Of a DNA stretch of 64,000 nt, positions 1 to 12,147 are shown piece by piece. The position numbers and the translations under genes are program-made. Origin of the DNA: Sipunculus nudus (taxonomy: Eukaryota; Annelida; Sipuncula; Golfingiida; Sipunculidae); assembly GCA_026874595.1 (NCBI GenBank), contig CM049318.1:59618250-59682249 (forward strand), in the 5' to 3' direction. Position 1 is the stretch's first letter. Each line of letters opens with the position of its first letter. Under the pieces are notes generated by a model. It saw only the letters and a program-made list of their open reading frames with translations, was not told where the DNA came from and searched no databases.

Positions 1-211
1 ATACGAATTAGACTCTTACTCACCCTCTAGACTTTCAATCTTGAGACTTGGGATGGTTATTTTTTTTCCCGGATATATCCAAAAGGTTATTTAGTTTCTT
101 TTTATATTAACAGTTTGCATACCATGTAGGATATACCCGGAACAAAAAAAAATAACAATCCCAAGTCTCAAGATTGAAAGTCTAGAGGGTGAGTAAGAGT
201 CTAATTCGTAT
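1..211. repeat. Foldback MITE with about 80-bp inverted arms
   Basis: Bases 1-80 and 129-211 are near-perfect reverse complements, both carrying ACTTTCAATCTTGAGACTTGG or its complement, and are separated by a loop of about 48 bp. No coding capacity is visible. This is the structure of a foldback MITE or a non-autonomous DNA transposon. The window begins at the first base of the left arm, so the outer end and any target duplication on that side cannot be read. Confidence 0.8.
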
Positions 212-487
212 ATCACAAAGGCGCCCCCTATTAGCAGTGGTAGCAGATGTAAATCAAGCAGCCATGTTTGAACAGACGACAGGCTGTTTCTGAGTACTCA
301 GGTGGATAAAGACCCACATATACAAAAAATAATACATTTTAGTCAACTAATTATTATGTAAACCTGCTGTGGATATACCAATCAAACAGACTAAATGTAT
401 TTTTTATGCTGACATCATCCAAATAAAAGGTGAGAAGCTGTCAGTTTAAAAGTTAGTTCTAACTTTTTTGTTTCGATATCGGAGTGT

Positions 488-574
488 ATGGACACCGATA
501 CCACTACCAGCGATGCCATTTCTGCTGGTGTGGTATATATACCGCTAGCGTATCACCTGATCGGAGAAACAGAG
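488..574 (+). CDS. Candidate first coding exon, unknown gene
   Basis: An ATG at 488 opens a 29-codon frame beginning MDTDTTTSDAISAGVVYIPL and ending in ...GETE at a plausible donor GAG|GTAGGT (exon end 574, phase 0). A TTTAAAAG box lies about 40 bases upstream (445-452). The composition (acidic and Thr-rich start, then a hydrophobic patch) is more protein-like than its surroundings. If the donor is ignored the frame continues 19 more codons to a stop. No family is recognised. No following exon was identified, and the frame is short enough to be chance, so this is only a candidate. Confidence 0.25.
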
Positions 575-1229
575 GTAGGTCAAATGAATCTTGTATGTAT
601 CTACTTTTCAACAATGGTATTTCTTTTATTGCGTGTCAAATGGGCAAACAAATTTACGTAACCAATGCACTTGTGTTAAAACACGTTCAACAGTCCGTAG
701 GCCCTAAATATATGTTCTGTTCCACAAAGTAGTGTATTGTTTGGAATTTGGCAGTATTTTCACAAACTGGCGCAACTTCTCCGAAAAGTAAGCTGTAGTG
801 AAGAAATGAGACATAGGTCTAATTAACTAGAATGTCACCAAAATTATACTTTGAAAACTAAATATTTTATAAATATATTAAAATCAATATATGAAAAGAA
901 AACTGTCTATTTTTACTGCATCTCAGCCTGTTGCGGGTCACGGATACATGCACAAAGAACTTCATATGAAAGCTGTTGATTATTTGATTAATGTCATGAA
1001 TATTCTAATCAAAGAAAACTATCAGAGTGAGGCTGGCACGGGATTGCAGACGCGATGCCCCTTGTCCACAAAGTCAAGAAGAACCACAAGGCTGTTAAAT
1101 GTAAATGTTCGTTCTTCTCCCGCGGTTTTTTCATCTTATATGATGTCGTTAGTCCCTCATTTTAGTGTTGAACTTCCCATGTCGAGCAGGCTATAGTATA
1201 GATGTTTAAGGTATCTTTTTCTTCACTGA

Positions 1230-3184
1230 AATTTCAAGTAATGATGTTTACACTGAAAGTTTTAAATTAAAAGACAGTTCAGTCTTAGATATAAATGATA
1301 TGGACACTGGACTTGTCAGATAAGTAGCCGATTTGATCGCACCTAGTCTAGTTAACATACATTTAAATATGTCCCTTGCATACTGGCTGGTACCATTTGA
1401 TTGGAAGAAGGCAAGGATTATACCTATTTATAAAGGAAAAGGAAAATATAATGAAACAACTAATTATCGACCACTATCAATTATTCCACATATTGCGAAA
1501 ATTCTTGAAAAAAAATAATAAAAAATCAAATAAGGACCACAACCTAATGTCGTGTTATCAACATGCGTATTAAGCTGAGAGATCTATACTTTAAGTGCCC
1601 TTCACTCATTCACAGATGACATTTATATGCATATGGACAGAGGAGATAGCAGCCTGCCATCTCGACCGAACTAAAGTTTTCGATACAATTAATCACACTT
1701 TACTATTATTGTAAACTCAGCCAGTTAGGCTTCACTGGAAAGACTGGTTTGGTGCTTATTTGAAAGATCGTTTTCAACTTGTGCAATTCAACGGTAAAAC
1801 TTCAAAGGCTCATACGATTAATATACGGGTACCCCGAGGTACTGTACGTACTCAATTTTCTTCCTTTTATAAATATATTAATGACCTTTTTCATCGACTT
1901 AGACCTGCAAAATGTTTTGCTTACCCTGATGACTCAACTTTCTATTGACATGGAAATACGTATCTGAGGTGCAGCAAACTTACAAAATGCTTTCAATGTG
2001 GCTTGTAGTTGGTTCGAAATAAATAGCTTAACTATTAACATTAATAAATCTACAGTCATGCTACTAGTAACTAGAATTCGCGTTAATATAATCATGGTCT
2101 CTGTATCATTGCAAATGGTATTCCGTTACAGGAATCTTCTCAAACTAAACTCCTAGGTGTGACCATAGATGCAAATCTATCATGGCGCTAACATGAAACA
2201 GCCTTTTGCAAAAAAATTATCATCGAATCTAGCAGTTTTACATCAACTTTCTAAAATATTAACAATCAATACATTAAAAACAGTCTACAATACCACAATT
2301 CAACCACACATATAGACCCACGCGGTTAGTGTAAGGGGCAAAACGAAAACTTCAGTATGCCACAAAAAGGTGCAAAAAAAATATACAAAATCGTGCTGCA
2401 CGTTTAATTTACCAGCTGTTCGAATTCGATATACCAAGCGCAACCATACTGAAAGAGCTACAACGGCTTACAGGTTCTTAAAGGTGTGAATATTTTATAT
2501 CCATTCTGATGCATAGACATGTACATCAAATGGACATCTACGATCCTAATAATTTTACGTTTGTCGATGATACCCATTACTATGTTACTGGGTATGCAGC
2601 AAGAGGCCTCCTCCAATCAGTGCCGAAACTGAGAACGAGTTCTACAAAAATAGCTTTTCATTCCGAGTTCCTTCTGTTTGAACTATAGTACCTAAAGAAA
2701 TCAGGTCTTTACAATCAATATCAACTTGCAAACGAAAGATGTGAGCTTTTCTTTTAATGTCTTAGCTGTGTATAATTAAAGAGAAACTTTGAATAAAATT
2801 ATCTTTTTGACTGTTCAAATGATCTTCTTTTTAAATCGCGATATGCAGAGTATATTCTAATTATGCTGTGTTTTATTCTTTTAACATATCCCTTTAAGTC
2901 ATCTGACACACATTTTTGACGTGATTGGATAATTCACTTACTTGTGATTTTAACTTAGGAACGGGTTTGTGCATTATGATATATGCGATAATTATTGTCT
3001 GATATGTAATATATCATTTTTATGTACTTATATAAATTGTACGTTCACCATATCATAAGTATGTTGTATGTTTTATCATTTTATGTATATTTTTTTTTAT
3101 TGTGTAATGACAGGGCCCAGTGTAAAAACAGTTTTTATAACTGAACTGGTTATCCTGTATAAATATTTTGAATAAATAAATAAA
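1230..3184 (+). mobile_element. Degenerate 5'-truncated non-LTR retrotransposon (LINE)
   Basis: The span holds reverse-transcriptase remnants in shifting frames, then C-terminal LINE motifs, and ends in GAATAAATAAATAAA at about 3168-3182, the short tandem 3' tail typical of Jockey/CR1-clade elements. The sense strand is plus. Frameshifts and stops are numerous, so the copy is old and inactive. The 5' end is not sharp; the first recognisable homology is near 1230-1330. No target-site duplication was confirmed. Confidence 0.85.
1320..2660 (+). pseudogene. Reverse transcriptase (ORF2) pseudogene of the LINE
   Basis: The first open piece, 1333-1518, contains the RT fingers signature WKKARIIPIYKGKGKYNETT followed by NYRPLS. 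A palm motif A remnant (VFDTINHTLL) is readable near 1677-1710. The frame at 1760-1948 holds a VPRGT...YINDL motif and motif C as AYPDDST, in which the usual (F/Y)ADD is broken by an inserted residue. Downstream, near 2150-2190, comes LGVTIDANLSWR, and near 2395-2600 the typical C-terminal region (NRAARL-like, then LKELQRLT-like). Between these pieces there are at least two frameshifts and several stops. Normally this protein makes cDNA for target-primed integration; this copy cannot. Confidence 0.85.
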
Positions 3185-3355
3185 GGAATTATATATAGTA
3201 GATAGTATAGTTAATATAATATTTTCTTTTCTATCTTATTATATACTAAGATTTATGCACGAACTTAATCCTGGTATATAATTGGAAAAATATTATCAAA
3301 CCGTAATACACATATATTTAACATGTTTGTGTTGTAATAAACCTTATTATAATCC

Positions 3356-3410
<55 letters not shown>

Positions 3411-5100
3411 ACAAACACTGTTCATGAAAAAATGGCTTTGTAAATACACTCAGTTTATAGGAAAATATGGTGGTCTGTAAAAAAAGAACTCCACAGCAAA
3501 TTGGCATTTATTACTACTAAACAAATATTAGCACTGTGTCCAAGCACTACCAGTCCAACTGCAAACAGATGAGAAAATATGAACTCCCTCCGATTATTTA
3601 CTGAACAATTTGGACTAAATTTCTTTTTCCCTATTATTAAAACAACCTAAATTATCGACCTTAGGATACTCTAGCTGCAATATTAATTGTGGTGATATAT
3701 GTCTCATGTATTCGTCATATACAAACTCCAGCCTTCTGACACAGTATCCTATATCAGGCCAAGGTAGAAACATTATTAGTTTCACGAAATTTTTAACATA
3801 AATATAGAATGTCTGGGCGATTTGTATCGGAGTAAATGCATCGGTTGAGACATTATATGTGAAATTTCGCTTACGTTCAGAAAGCATACTTGTAAATCAG
3901 AAACATACAAAATCTTAGACTGGTACCCTGCGCCATTACGGAGCGCTGCTCTCCGCTGTGTTTGGCGAAACTCAAGCAGGGAGTCGTAATAGCACGGGGA
4001 ATCAGATTAAAAAATCTTTTTTTTTAATGTTTTAAGGTAATGAATTATCTTGAGGTAAAGTACAACAATTAACAAGATTGACACGTGTGACTAGGTGTGG
4101 TCATTATTCAGCAATAACAAATTAATAAAAAAAAAAAAAAACAGAAATCATTGAATGTTTTCTTTTAGGCTCTACATATAACTGATAGATATGTCCACAT
4201 ATCCTTCTTTCTTATATGTATTTTCATTTGTTTTAGTGTTAACAGAGATTAATTTTAAATTAGTTTAGGCCTAAGTCGTCTTTGCTTTGTGACGTCATAT
4301 ATCGTTTGTAATGGAAAGGAAATGGTGATTAGGTTTTAAAATGAATCTGAATTGGTGGAACTCTTCGTGGGTGGAGATGTGCGCTCTTCGAATGATCTCT
4401 ATATTCAAAAAGATGCCCATGAGCCCGTCTAATGCCATGAAGAATGGTGGTGTCGTGGTAGTAACAAAAAGTGCACAATTAAAAACTCATCACACCTTGT
4501 TAACTCAGCTTCTGGCTCTGTTCAAAATTCAACCCCTACCGACAATATTTAGTGTAATATCGCAAATACCGAGGTCTTGTTAGAACAAACCCTGATACTG
4601 AGCTACATGTTTGCTCCCTCGCTTTTTATAGAGAAATCCCGCCCCTAAATCAACAAAGAACTCACATTCCTAGGATAACTCCCACATTATAGTCGTGTGA
4701 ATACAACAATTCGTGATCATAATATTGAAGACTTCTGCGTACACATTATACTTTCAACATGTAATCAGTTTTTTTTTTCAAACCCCCATTCCAGTTTGGA
4801 GACGATTAACAGTAGAGCCCCGCTGTATCACGGGATAGCGCAAGTTCCTGCGACATATGTGGATTAAGCCTTCTTCAATTCTATACACAGTTGATAGTAT
4901 TGATATATCCAACGTTATTGAATAATCTCGTCAAATACCTGCAACAAAATATACGAGCAAAACTACACATTACAGAGTATTAACGGTTGACTGCGGCTTT
5001 TATATCATTGATGTTTTGCGCCTGTTTTATCGGCGGGGCACTCAGCAGACGACAGAAAGTTGTCGTCTGTCACTACGAATCGGCATTCACGCGCAAGTAA
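3185..5100. other. AT-rich non-coding stretch
   Basis: Apart from the TA tract and A/T runs (4012-4024, 4127-4141) little is recognisable. A 90-codon minus frame at 3615-3887 reads smoothly but is AT-rich, has no splice context I could confirm and matches no family known to me. A CpG-richer patch near 3920-4000 is unexplained. Confidence 0.4.
3357..3404. repeat. (TA)n microsatellite
   Basis: About 24 uninterrupted TA units. Frames read through it are artefacts. Confidence 0.95.
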
Positions 5101-5165
5101 GCCACGCCCCCCAGAAAGCCCGGCAGTACCTAGGTATATAAGTTGCCGGCGCAGGAGGCTGGATT
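5101..5165 (+). promoter_or_regulatory. TATA-type core promoter with CCACGCCCCC box
   Basis: A consensus TATATAAG lies at 5135-5142. About 30 bases upstream is CCACGCCCCCC (5102-5112), an SP/KLF-type GC box. The expected start site falls about 30 bases downstream of the TATA box, near 5166, where TTACTCAACTC gives an initiator-like TCA. The local GC content is well above the flanks. A strong splice donor 45 bases further on supports a real transcription start. Confidence 0.5.
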
Positions 5166-5211
5166 TACTCAACTCTTTTACTCCAAGGCCGGACGGAGGC
5201 TACTACACAAA
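5166..5211 (+). other. Predicted non-coding first exon (5' UTR)
   Basis: Between the inferred start near 5166 and the donor ACAAA|GTAAGT (GT at 5212) lies a short GC-rich exon with no ATG. The gene it serves is not identified; downstream exons may lie far to the right. The exon start is inferred from TATA spacing. Confidence 0.4.
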
Positions 5212-6895
5212 GTAAGTACCTACTTCTTGTTGTTAGAGTGTTATCTTTTACTTGAATAAGCCTAGTCAATGTTTGCGCACTTAGTTCAGGTATATTGATC
5301 AATTTATTTAAGACTGATGTGTTAGGGAAACAGCTTGAGGGCTGGGTAGGATTTAGTATGTTTAAGTCTATGAATTGGTTTTAACGTCGATACTGCTACT
5401 CGATTACACCTATACATGAAATCTTCAAAAGAGATTTCATCATATTTGCTTCTGTATATATAAAATAAATATGGATGTTGATATCCTCCGTGTCTGTGTA
5501 CAAATGTGGTTTGTATACAATACCTATACAACCATGAATACACATTATATATAACTCCACGATTCAGCTACAGTAAGCCATACAACAAATGTTTAACACA
5601 TCGCTGTAATGGTTAGTAAAAATTACATAATGATTAAATGAATAGACAAGAAAGACTTTGGTTGAGTGACATTTAGTTAGAGTTTCGAATACAGTTGATG
5701 TTTACATTTATCTTTTTTATATCTGTCAATTTTATTAAGAATAAATATATTTTGTAATGTCTTTTACATTTAAGGTTGAAAATTGAAGAAATTGTGAAGG
5801 AACTATATACGGAAGCATATCGTATAATTAAAACAATTTGGTTTACTTACTAACTTGCTAGCGCATGTACAAATATTTGGATAACGATCCTACGATTTGC
5901 GTTAGCAGAAAGTAAGCATAAACCTGTTTACCTTCCATAACCATATAAACATACTGTGTAACATTTATCAACTCATAATGCAACTATCATGATTGTCGGG
6001 GTTTCAGGCAAACATTTACTTAGATAAACCCTGATAAAAAAAATGAAATGTGTATGTGTATGACCCAATTTAATCGCAATAAACAAACCGAAACTCCAAC
6101 AGGGGTATTCAATTCAGGTACCTGACCTCCTGTCCGTTTACATTCAAAGTCATTGTTGAACTCTAGATAAGGACCGATGTTATGAATATAAATTCACTCT
6201 TAATACATGTAATCTTTTTTCAAGGAGCACTTACTTGTTCGCCAAGGACCGGTTTCCATCTAACAAGAGTTATTTGTGGTTATATGTTACAAATGATCTT
6301 TAAAGGCTCACTCTTTAGCTCTGTTAGCTGTGAAACCACGACCCACTGGGGATTTTAATTAGACCAATAGGGCCTACATTAAGTCGTAACACTATAGTAA
6401 TTCTGATGACGTCACCGCTGATGTCGTCAGCGCAATGGACGAACATGCTTTAACCATGGTATAGCTGTACACAGGCAGCAAAATAAAAATATAAGCCACG
6501 AGTAAAGAATAAACACAATAGAAAACAATTGTACTGAATGTATAATGGTGACCGTCGTCATTTCTTTCTCTTCGCACGAGTTAGCTGACAATCAAATAAC
6601 CGCAATAAACCAGCTAGTATGTGGTCTAAAGTTTAAAATGCACGGGTTCCGGGGAGGGGGGGGGGTATTTTTTCCAGCATGTGGTGTTATAATAGAATCT
6701 TTTTCGTGCATGGTGGTTATTGTTAGTAAGAAAATGAGAAAACACTTCCATCCAGCGGTTATTCCAGTTTGTTCTGAGTTGCACAATACTAAAAAATATT
6801 GTTTCTTCTTAGAACTTATGCCTATTACTTAATCAAATCATCTATTGACTTGTCATCTTCTAATGAAGAAATTCATGGATATGCCCCAGGTGTTC
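5212..6895 (+). other. Presumptive intron, no recognisable gene
   Basis: Unstructured AT-rich DNA following the 5212 donor. The only local feature is a G run at about 6651-6665. Frames on both strands here are short and inconsistent. Confidence 0.4.
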
Positions 6896-7070
6896 CAATA
6901 TACAGTGAAACCTGTCTTAGGGACCACTTTACTACAAGACTACCTGTCTATTAAGACCACCCTTGAGTGAACAGAAACAGCCATGGATGGCACATTGGTT
7001 AAAAATGACCTGTCTAATAAGACCACCTGTGAAAAAAGACCACTTTTGGTCAGTCTCATGGTTGGTCTTA
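6896..7070. repeat. Dispersed repeat rich in GACCAC / CTGTCT units
   Basis: Degenerate tandem phrases such as AGACTACCTGTCTATTAAGACCAC and CCTGTCTAATAAGACCACCTG recur every 20-60 bases, also as the complement (GTGGTC, GGTCTTA). This phrase is familiar from interspersed repeats of marine invertebrate genomes. No ORF or clear termini. Confidence 0.6.
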
Positions 7071-7499
7071 TATTAAACAAATATTAAAACTTCGTGTGTT
7101 CTGACAAAGAAATGAAGCTATCATGTAACAACGAACGTTATACAAAAGTAATGGTATAATCATGGAAAATAATATAAATGGAAATAACAATTTAAAACTC
7201 CATGCTTTAACGTAAACAACATGCATGGCATCCGTACTGGGTCAGAGCCAGGAATGCAAATCAAATAAAAATCAATCGATTTCCTCACCTGAATATCGGC
7301 TACATAATGTGTTTGTGCAGGCTGTTTGCGCGTCATCAATGGTATTTAGATTGTCTAAAATATTAGTGTTGGGATTATTTTCATTGCATTACAAATTTCA
7401 CGTGAAGCGCATTTACGATATGTGATCTGACAAGTGCCAGTTGGCCCTGTATTTGCTTATTTAATGCTGGTACTGTTACACTGAAATACGCATATGAAA

Positions 7500-7617
7500 T
7501 TAGATTTGTCTCTCTGTCTGTCGTTTTAGTTTGTTCGCGTGTTTGTCCATCTGTCTGCCCGTCTGTCTCTCAGCCTACTAATCTGTCTGCATTCCACTCC
7601 TCTCCTCTCTCTCTATC

Positions 7618-7674
<57 letters not shown>

Positions 7675-7706
7675 GAACAAATATATATATATATATTTAT
7701 ATACAT
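7500..7706. repeat. CTGT-rich tract followed by two (TA)n microsatellites
   Basis: A degenerate (CTGT)n/(CT)n tract at about 7500-7620 runs into TA repeats at 7622-7669 and 7680-7706. Confidence 0.85.
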
Positions 7707-10670
7707 ATATACAGAAAAAAGTATATAAAAGGATGTATTTTCTTTTTATTAATTATTTTGATCAGTGGTAAAAAATTATAAAAAAGTCTATTTTGCTGAA
7801 TATAAGCAAGACATTAGCATAAGGGCCCATGTGATATAATAAAACAGGACCTTTTGAACATTTGAAAAACAGGTTACGAAATTATGTCACTTTGGACAGA
7901 CATAGTTTGAAACGGGCACAACTATTTTGATTCGAGTAGTTGATAGGCATTACTTGACCATGCAGTAAATGTATATCAATTTGCATCGTCCATGGCAACA
8001 GTGTTAAGATATAAATGTGCATACGTCGTTTACCGATGCAAAATAATTATATAAAAGTGACTTTGTGACGGCTTATCTTTTGGCACCAAAGCAGTTTGTA
8101 ATTAAATGGTATTTTTTTTTGCAAAAGCAACGAAGTGTCATAACAGACTCTTTATTAAATAATAGGTAATATTCCTCGATGAAGCGGGATCAAATTGGAA
8201 GTTTTATATGACCTATTATTTAATAAGAGTAAACCGGCCTCTGTTCGGATGATAAACACAGGTTTAAAGCCCTGTGGCAAGATATGGTTTGACTGTAAGC
8301 GCGCAGTAAACATTCTGTATATGTATATGTGCATACAGAAATACTCCAGTAGAAAATTTGAACTCGAGAACTCGGGAACTATTTCCCGGGTTTGATTTCT
8401 CCCTTCAGCCTTAAGGTCTAATTATCGTCAAATAATCGTAAAGGTAGACATTTTTAATGAAAAACAGCGACCATATTTTGTTATTGTTATATCTATCTTG
8501 TCACAAAAACACGTTTCTGACGTTATATATAGTGTATCAATTGGCGGACGGAGTCGTGTCTGAGTGACAACAAAACTCCCTTATGTGCGACTACACTGAA
8601 CAGACAGGAGGAATGACTATATAGGACAATTGATCCGGAAAAATAGGTCATTCAGTCGCGGAAGCGTACAGCTGTAATGGCATTAAAAGGCAGGACCGCC
8701 GTTTAATTGTGAGTATTTTAGAAAATAACCTAGACTAATATTTGAATAAGCTCTGGCGCTTTTGTGCAAAAAAAATATAGGAAGTGCATTTAGGTGGGAA
8801 GAAATGAAAACAGGCTGGGCTAATATTTGGACAGGGTGATAGTTTACCTTAATTAGGCGAAGGGGAATAGTTGTTCATAACCATCCGGAGAAAAGTTAAG
8901 GTTAAGCACTGACTGAGCAAATAACGGTGCTTCGGTGTAAAGTTAACTTTTTTCGGGTCAATTGTGGTTAATTAAGGTGTGGCAGAATTGTTGCACACAA
9001 CCATCCTGAATAAAGGGAACCATGATTTGACAGGGAAAATACAGTTATAACTGGCATAAAAACTCCTTTCAATGGAGATGTGGTAAATAAACAGTGTCAA
9101 GATTTTAGATCTAGAGTGTTGTTAAAGGCGGACTTTCTTGACTCAGAACTGCATGTGTCAATAAAATGTAATATATTTTCCCTCCCGTTTAACGCACCGG
9201 TATGTAGTAATATAATTTAGTGAGATCATATATGTAGTTTTGAGACTGAATGAACCATAATTGCACGAATAGTTGCTTCGACACCCATGTGTGCTTGTTT
9301 GTACGCATGCGTATGCTATGCTCGAACCCTAGCGAATGATAGACATTTCACAACTAGTACAATTATTATTATAATTGATGGTAGTCGCACTGGACTACTG
9401 TGAAGGAACTCCTCAGTGGCCACGCTTCGTTTAAGGTCTTAAACTCTCGGAAAATGTGTCCTTATGAATCCTTATTCATATTTCTCCATACATACAGAAA
9501 TATTTCAAATCATTTTTCGAAGGGGCTATCGCAGCGCCATCTGTCGGCAACTACGATTGTATATCAAGAATAAAAGTAGTTTATTACTCTGAATCAGCGC
9601 CTGAGGCCCTATAAAGGTGTTCTAGGGAATCAAAAAACACAGTTCTACTGTATTAATAATATCTGTGATAAGTAGTGTTTCAAATAAACGAATCTATCGT
9701 CTTATCTATTGCTTATTAATTCACAAATTATCTTTTATCTGTTATTCCTGTGTTCTGTCGTACAAAATCTTCACCTGTCAAGGTTATGTTGTTGTATTAT
9801 CTATTGATATCATAAAGTTAAGCCAGCATTTATTTGATTGAAGGGCCATCTGTCATATTTGGATGAAACTAGTTTGGGTTTCATTTGCAAAATAATGAAC
9901 GGGTATGATAAGCTAGAATGAATTAAGGGTATTTCTGCGATATCAGACAGGATCTAACTTTCGATCACCACTACAATATGTTATTGTTCAAATGATTCAT
10001 TATCATTTAAGGGAGAAGGCGCTTTGTTATCCCGGCCGAGGGCGAGAGTCTTACATTGGTGTAACGGGTCGCCTCCTTTCCTGCGGCCTTTGTTCTAGCA
10101 AACAGAGAAGACCTTTGATGCAACCATCGAATTGGTTAACACAGACACACATTCTGAGCTTGCATTTTATACATATTCCCTATGCTATGGTGAGGATATT
10201 GGCAGAAGTATGAATGTGGTCTCTGACTACTCTCTAGTTATTTGATGAGGTGTGTGTTATGATAATATGGCCAATTGAGACCAATTAAGATAGAAAGCGT
10301 GCTTTATGGGCGAAGATTTGATGCATTTGTTTTGGCAATTCTTTAAACAGGCTTGTACCCTGGGTAATATTCCCTTAATGACACGTTTAATTTAAGTATA
10401 GAGTCCCGAGCCATATTAGCTGGCTTGGACAAAGCTTGACTGGCTTTAGTGGTCAACTGACTCCCGTGTGATATTACTTGGCAAAATGTCGATTTGCTTC
10501 GAAGGGTGTCAAAGTTTCGCCTTAATCTTTCGAAGATCCAACGTATAATTTTATTCAAAGCAATTTGTTTTTCTGTTATTAATATTAAACATGTATGTAT
10601 CTAAAAATCTGCTTTCTCGGTAATGTAAGCCTCCACGATGTGGGGGATCTCTATTATCGGATGCTCCCCA
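7707..10670. other. Non-coding, no gene recognised
   Basis: Plain AT-rich DNA. A TATATATA box at about 8523-8531 followed by a donor-like GTGAGT at about 8711 resembles the 5135 promoter arrangement but is much weaker. Frames at 9992-10213 (+) and 10343-10558 (-) have no supporting splice context. Confidence 0.4.
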
Positions 10671-10951
10671 AGCCGTGTTTGCATTCACTTATTCGGCCTA
10701 TATCTTAGGTAAATTCATGCATATGTGACTGTACATTTGTGAATTTTCCTCGATGACGCTCCTGAATCCGGATCATGTGTGGGATCCACACCCAAATCTG
10801 ATCTCTTCTTCATTGGCCCATTCCTGAAATGCCCTGAGCGAGATTCCGCTTATGATTTCCTATATTGTCCGAGTTCCGTTGGAAAATTGACATTAACACA
10901 CACAGAAACACACACACACGAACGGGTGAACGGATGCCCTCATGGCGAGGG
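10671..10951 (+). repeat. Dispersed repeat family B, copy 1
   Basis: Shares long similarity with 27385-27639: GCATTCACTTATTCGGCC, ACATTTGTGAATTTTCC, AATCCGGATCAT, then an AC-rich stretch and ATGAACGGG-like bases. It ends in a small hairpin GCCCTCATGGCGAGGGC at 10935-10951. The hairpin end resembles the CCTCC...GGAGG end of the other copy. Probably a SINE or MITE; no Pol III boxes were found. Confidence 0.65.
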
Positions 10952-11038
10952 CAATAAGTCCTTGATTACATACTAAGATGTTCATCTTGGTAGTTTCGCC
11001 AGCCAACTTAATTACATTGACTATTATCGGGTTTTAAA

Positions 11039-12147
11039 ATCAGCTGGCTTACAGTTATCCGAGCTATAGCGATCCCTCCGTCTGTCTGTCCGTCTGTTTG
11101 TCCGCCTGTCATCAGAGCACAAATCGTAACCGCTAGACCTGGAAACTTCTTACTGAAAAGCCATGGAGATCCATAAAAAATCTCCTTGGAAACCTGAAAT
11201 TAGGTCACTGTGTCCTATATCTTAGCTATTAAAATTATAAATTTGATACAAAAGCTCCAGTGTGTGAATAAGTAATGCCATGATTACCATGATTCTTTAA
11301 AAGCATATTGGTCATGGACTATTTCATCATTTCCTGACGACTGGTTGCGCCGCCTGTTTTTTTGTACTTTTTACGCATTTTTCTCTGTTTTTGAGACCTT
11401 CACATGAAGCAGTCCGTCCGTTAACACGGCACAAATCGTAACCGTCAGACCTAGAAACTTCTAACTGTACATTCAGGGAGGTCCTTGGCAAATCTCCTTG
11501 GAAACCTTAAATTAGGTCATAGTTACCTATATAATGTGGGCTACAGGCTGAAAACATGATTTTTAGCACCCAGTGAGTCAGACGGGGCACAAATTGTATT
11601 CGCTAGGCCTAGAATCTCTTAACATGGCATTAAGGCAGGTCCTGGGTATATCTGCATGAAAACCTGAAATAAGGTCATGGTGACTTATATTCTGTGAACT
11701 TACGGCCAGTAACATGATTTTAGCACCCTGAAAATCAGATTGGCTCAAATTGTATCTGCAAGCCCTAGAATGATCCATTGTTATATACAGGAAAGTTTTG
11801 GGCAAACTCCATGGAAACTAGAAATTAGGTTATGGTGACCTATATTTCTGGCCAAAAACATTTTAAGCACCAAGACAGTCAGCAGGGTACAAAACTTTAC
11901 TGTTGGACCTAGAATTATCTGTCTTGACATCCAAGAATTTCCTTCAAAATTGTGCATGGTCATTTTTAGCTCCGCTGACTGCAAACAAAAAGACTAGATA
12001 TCATGAAACTTTTTCTTCTTGTTGATTTTGAAGAACTTTAATTGCTACATAAGAAATGGAATACGACCTACAAAATTTGGCATTCTGACGATAAAATTCC
12101 TTTTCTTCATAGCCAGCAGAGCGTCATGATCCATTGGTCACTTGTTC
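11039..12147 (+). mobile_element. Family A repeat element, copy 1
   Basis: Left end: CAGCTGGCTTACAGTTATCC and GAGCTATAGCGATC, matching copy 2 at 43121. Right end: AGCCAGCAGAGCGTCATGAT then CCATTGGTCACTTGTT. Inside, the phrase CACAAATCGTAACCGCTAGACCTAGAA recurs in diverged form at about 11115, 11429, 11587, 11744 and 11888, with spacing first about 314 and then about 150 bp. Stops occur in all frames; short minus-strand frames at 11578-11984 are repeat translations. Confidence 0.75.

Noticed and set aside
8523-8716. TATATATA box with GTGAGT donor
   Set aside because: The TATA-like string is part of general AT richness and no initiator or GC box supports it.
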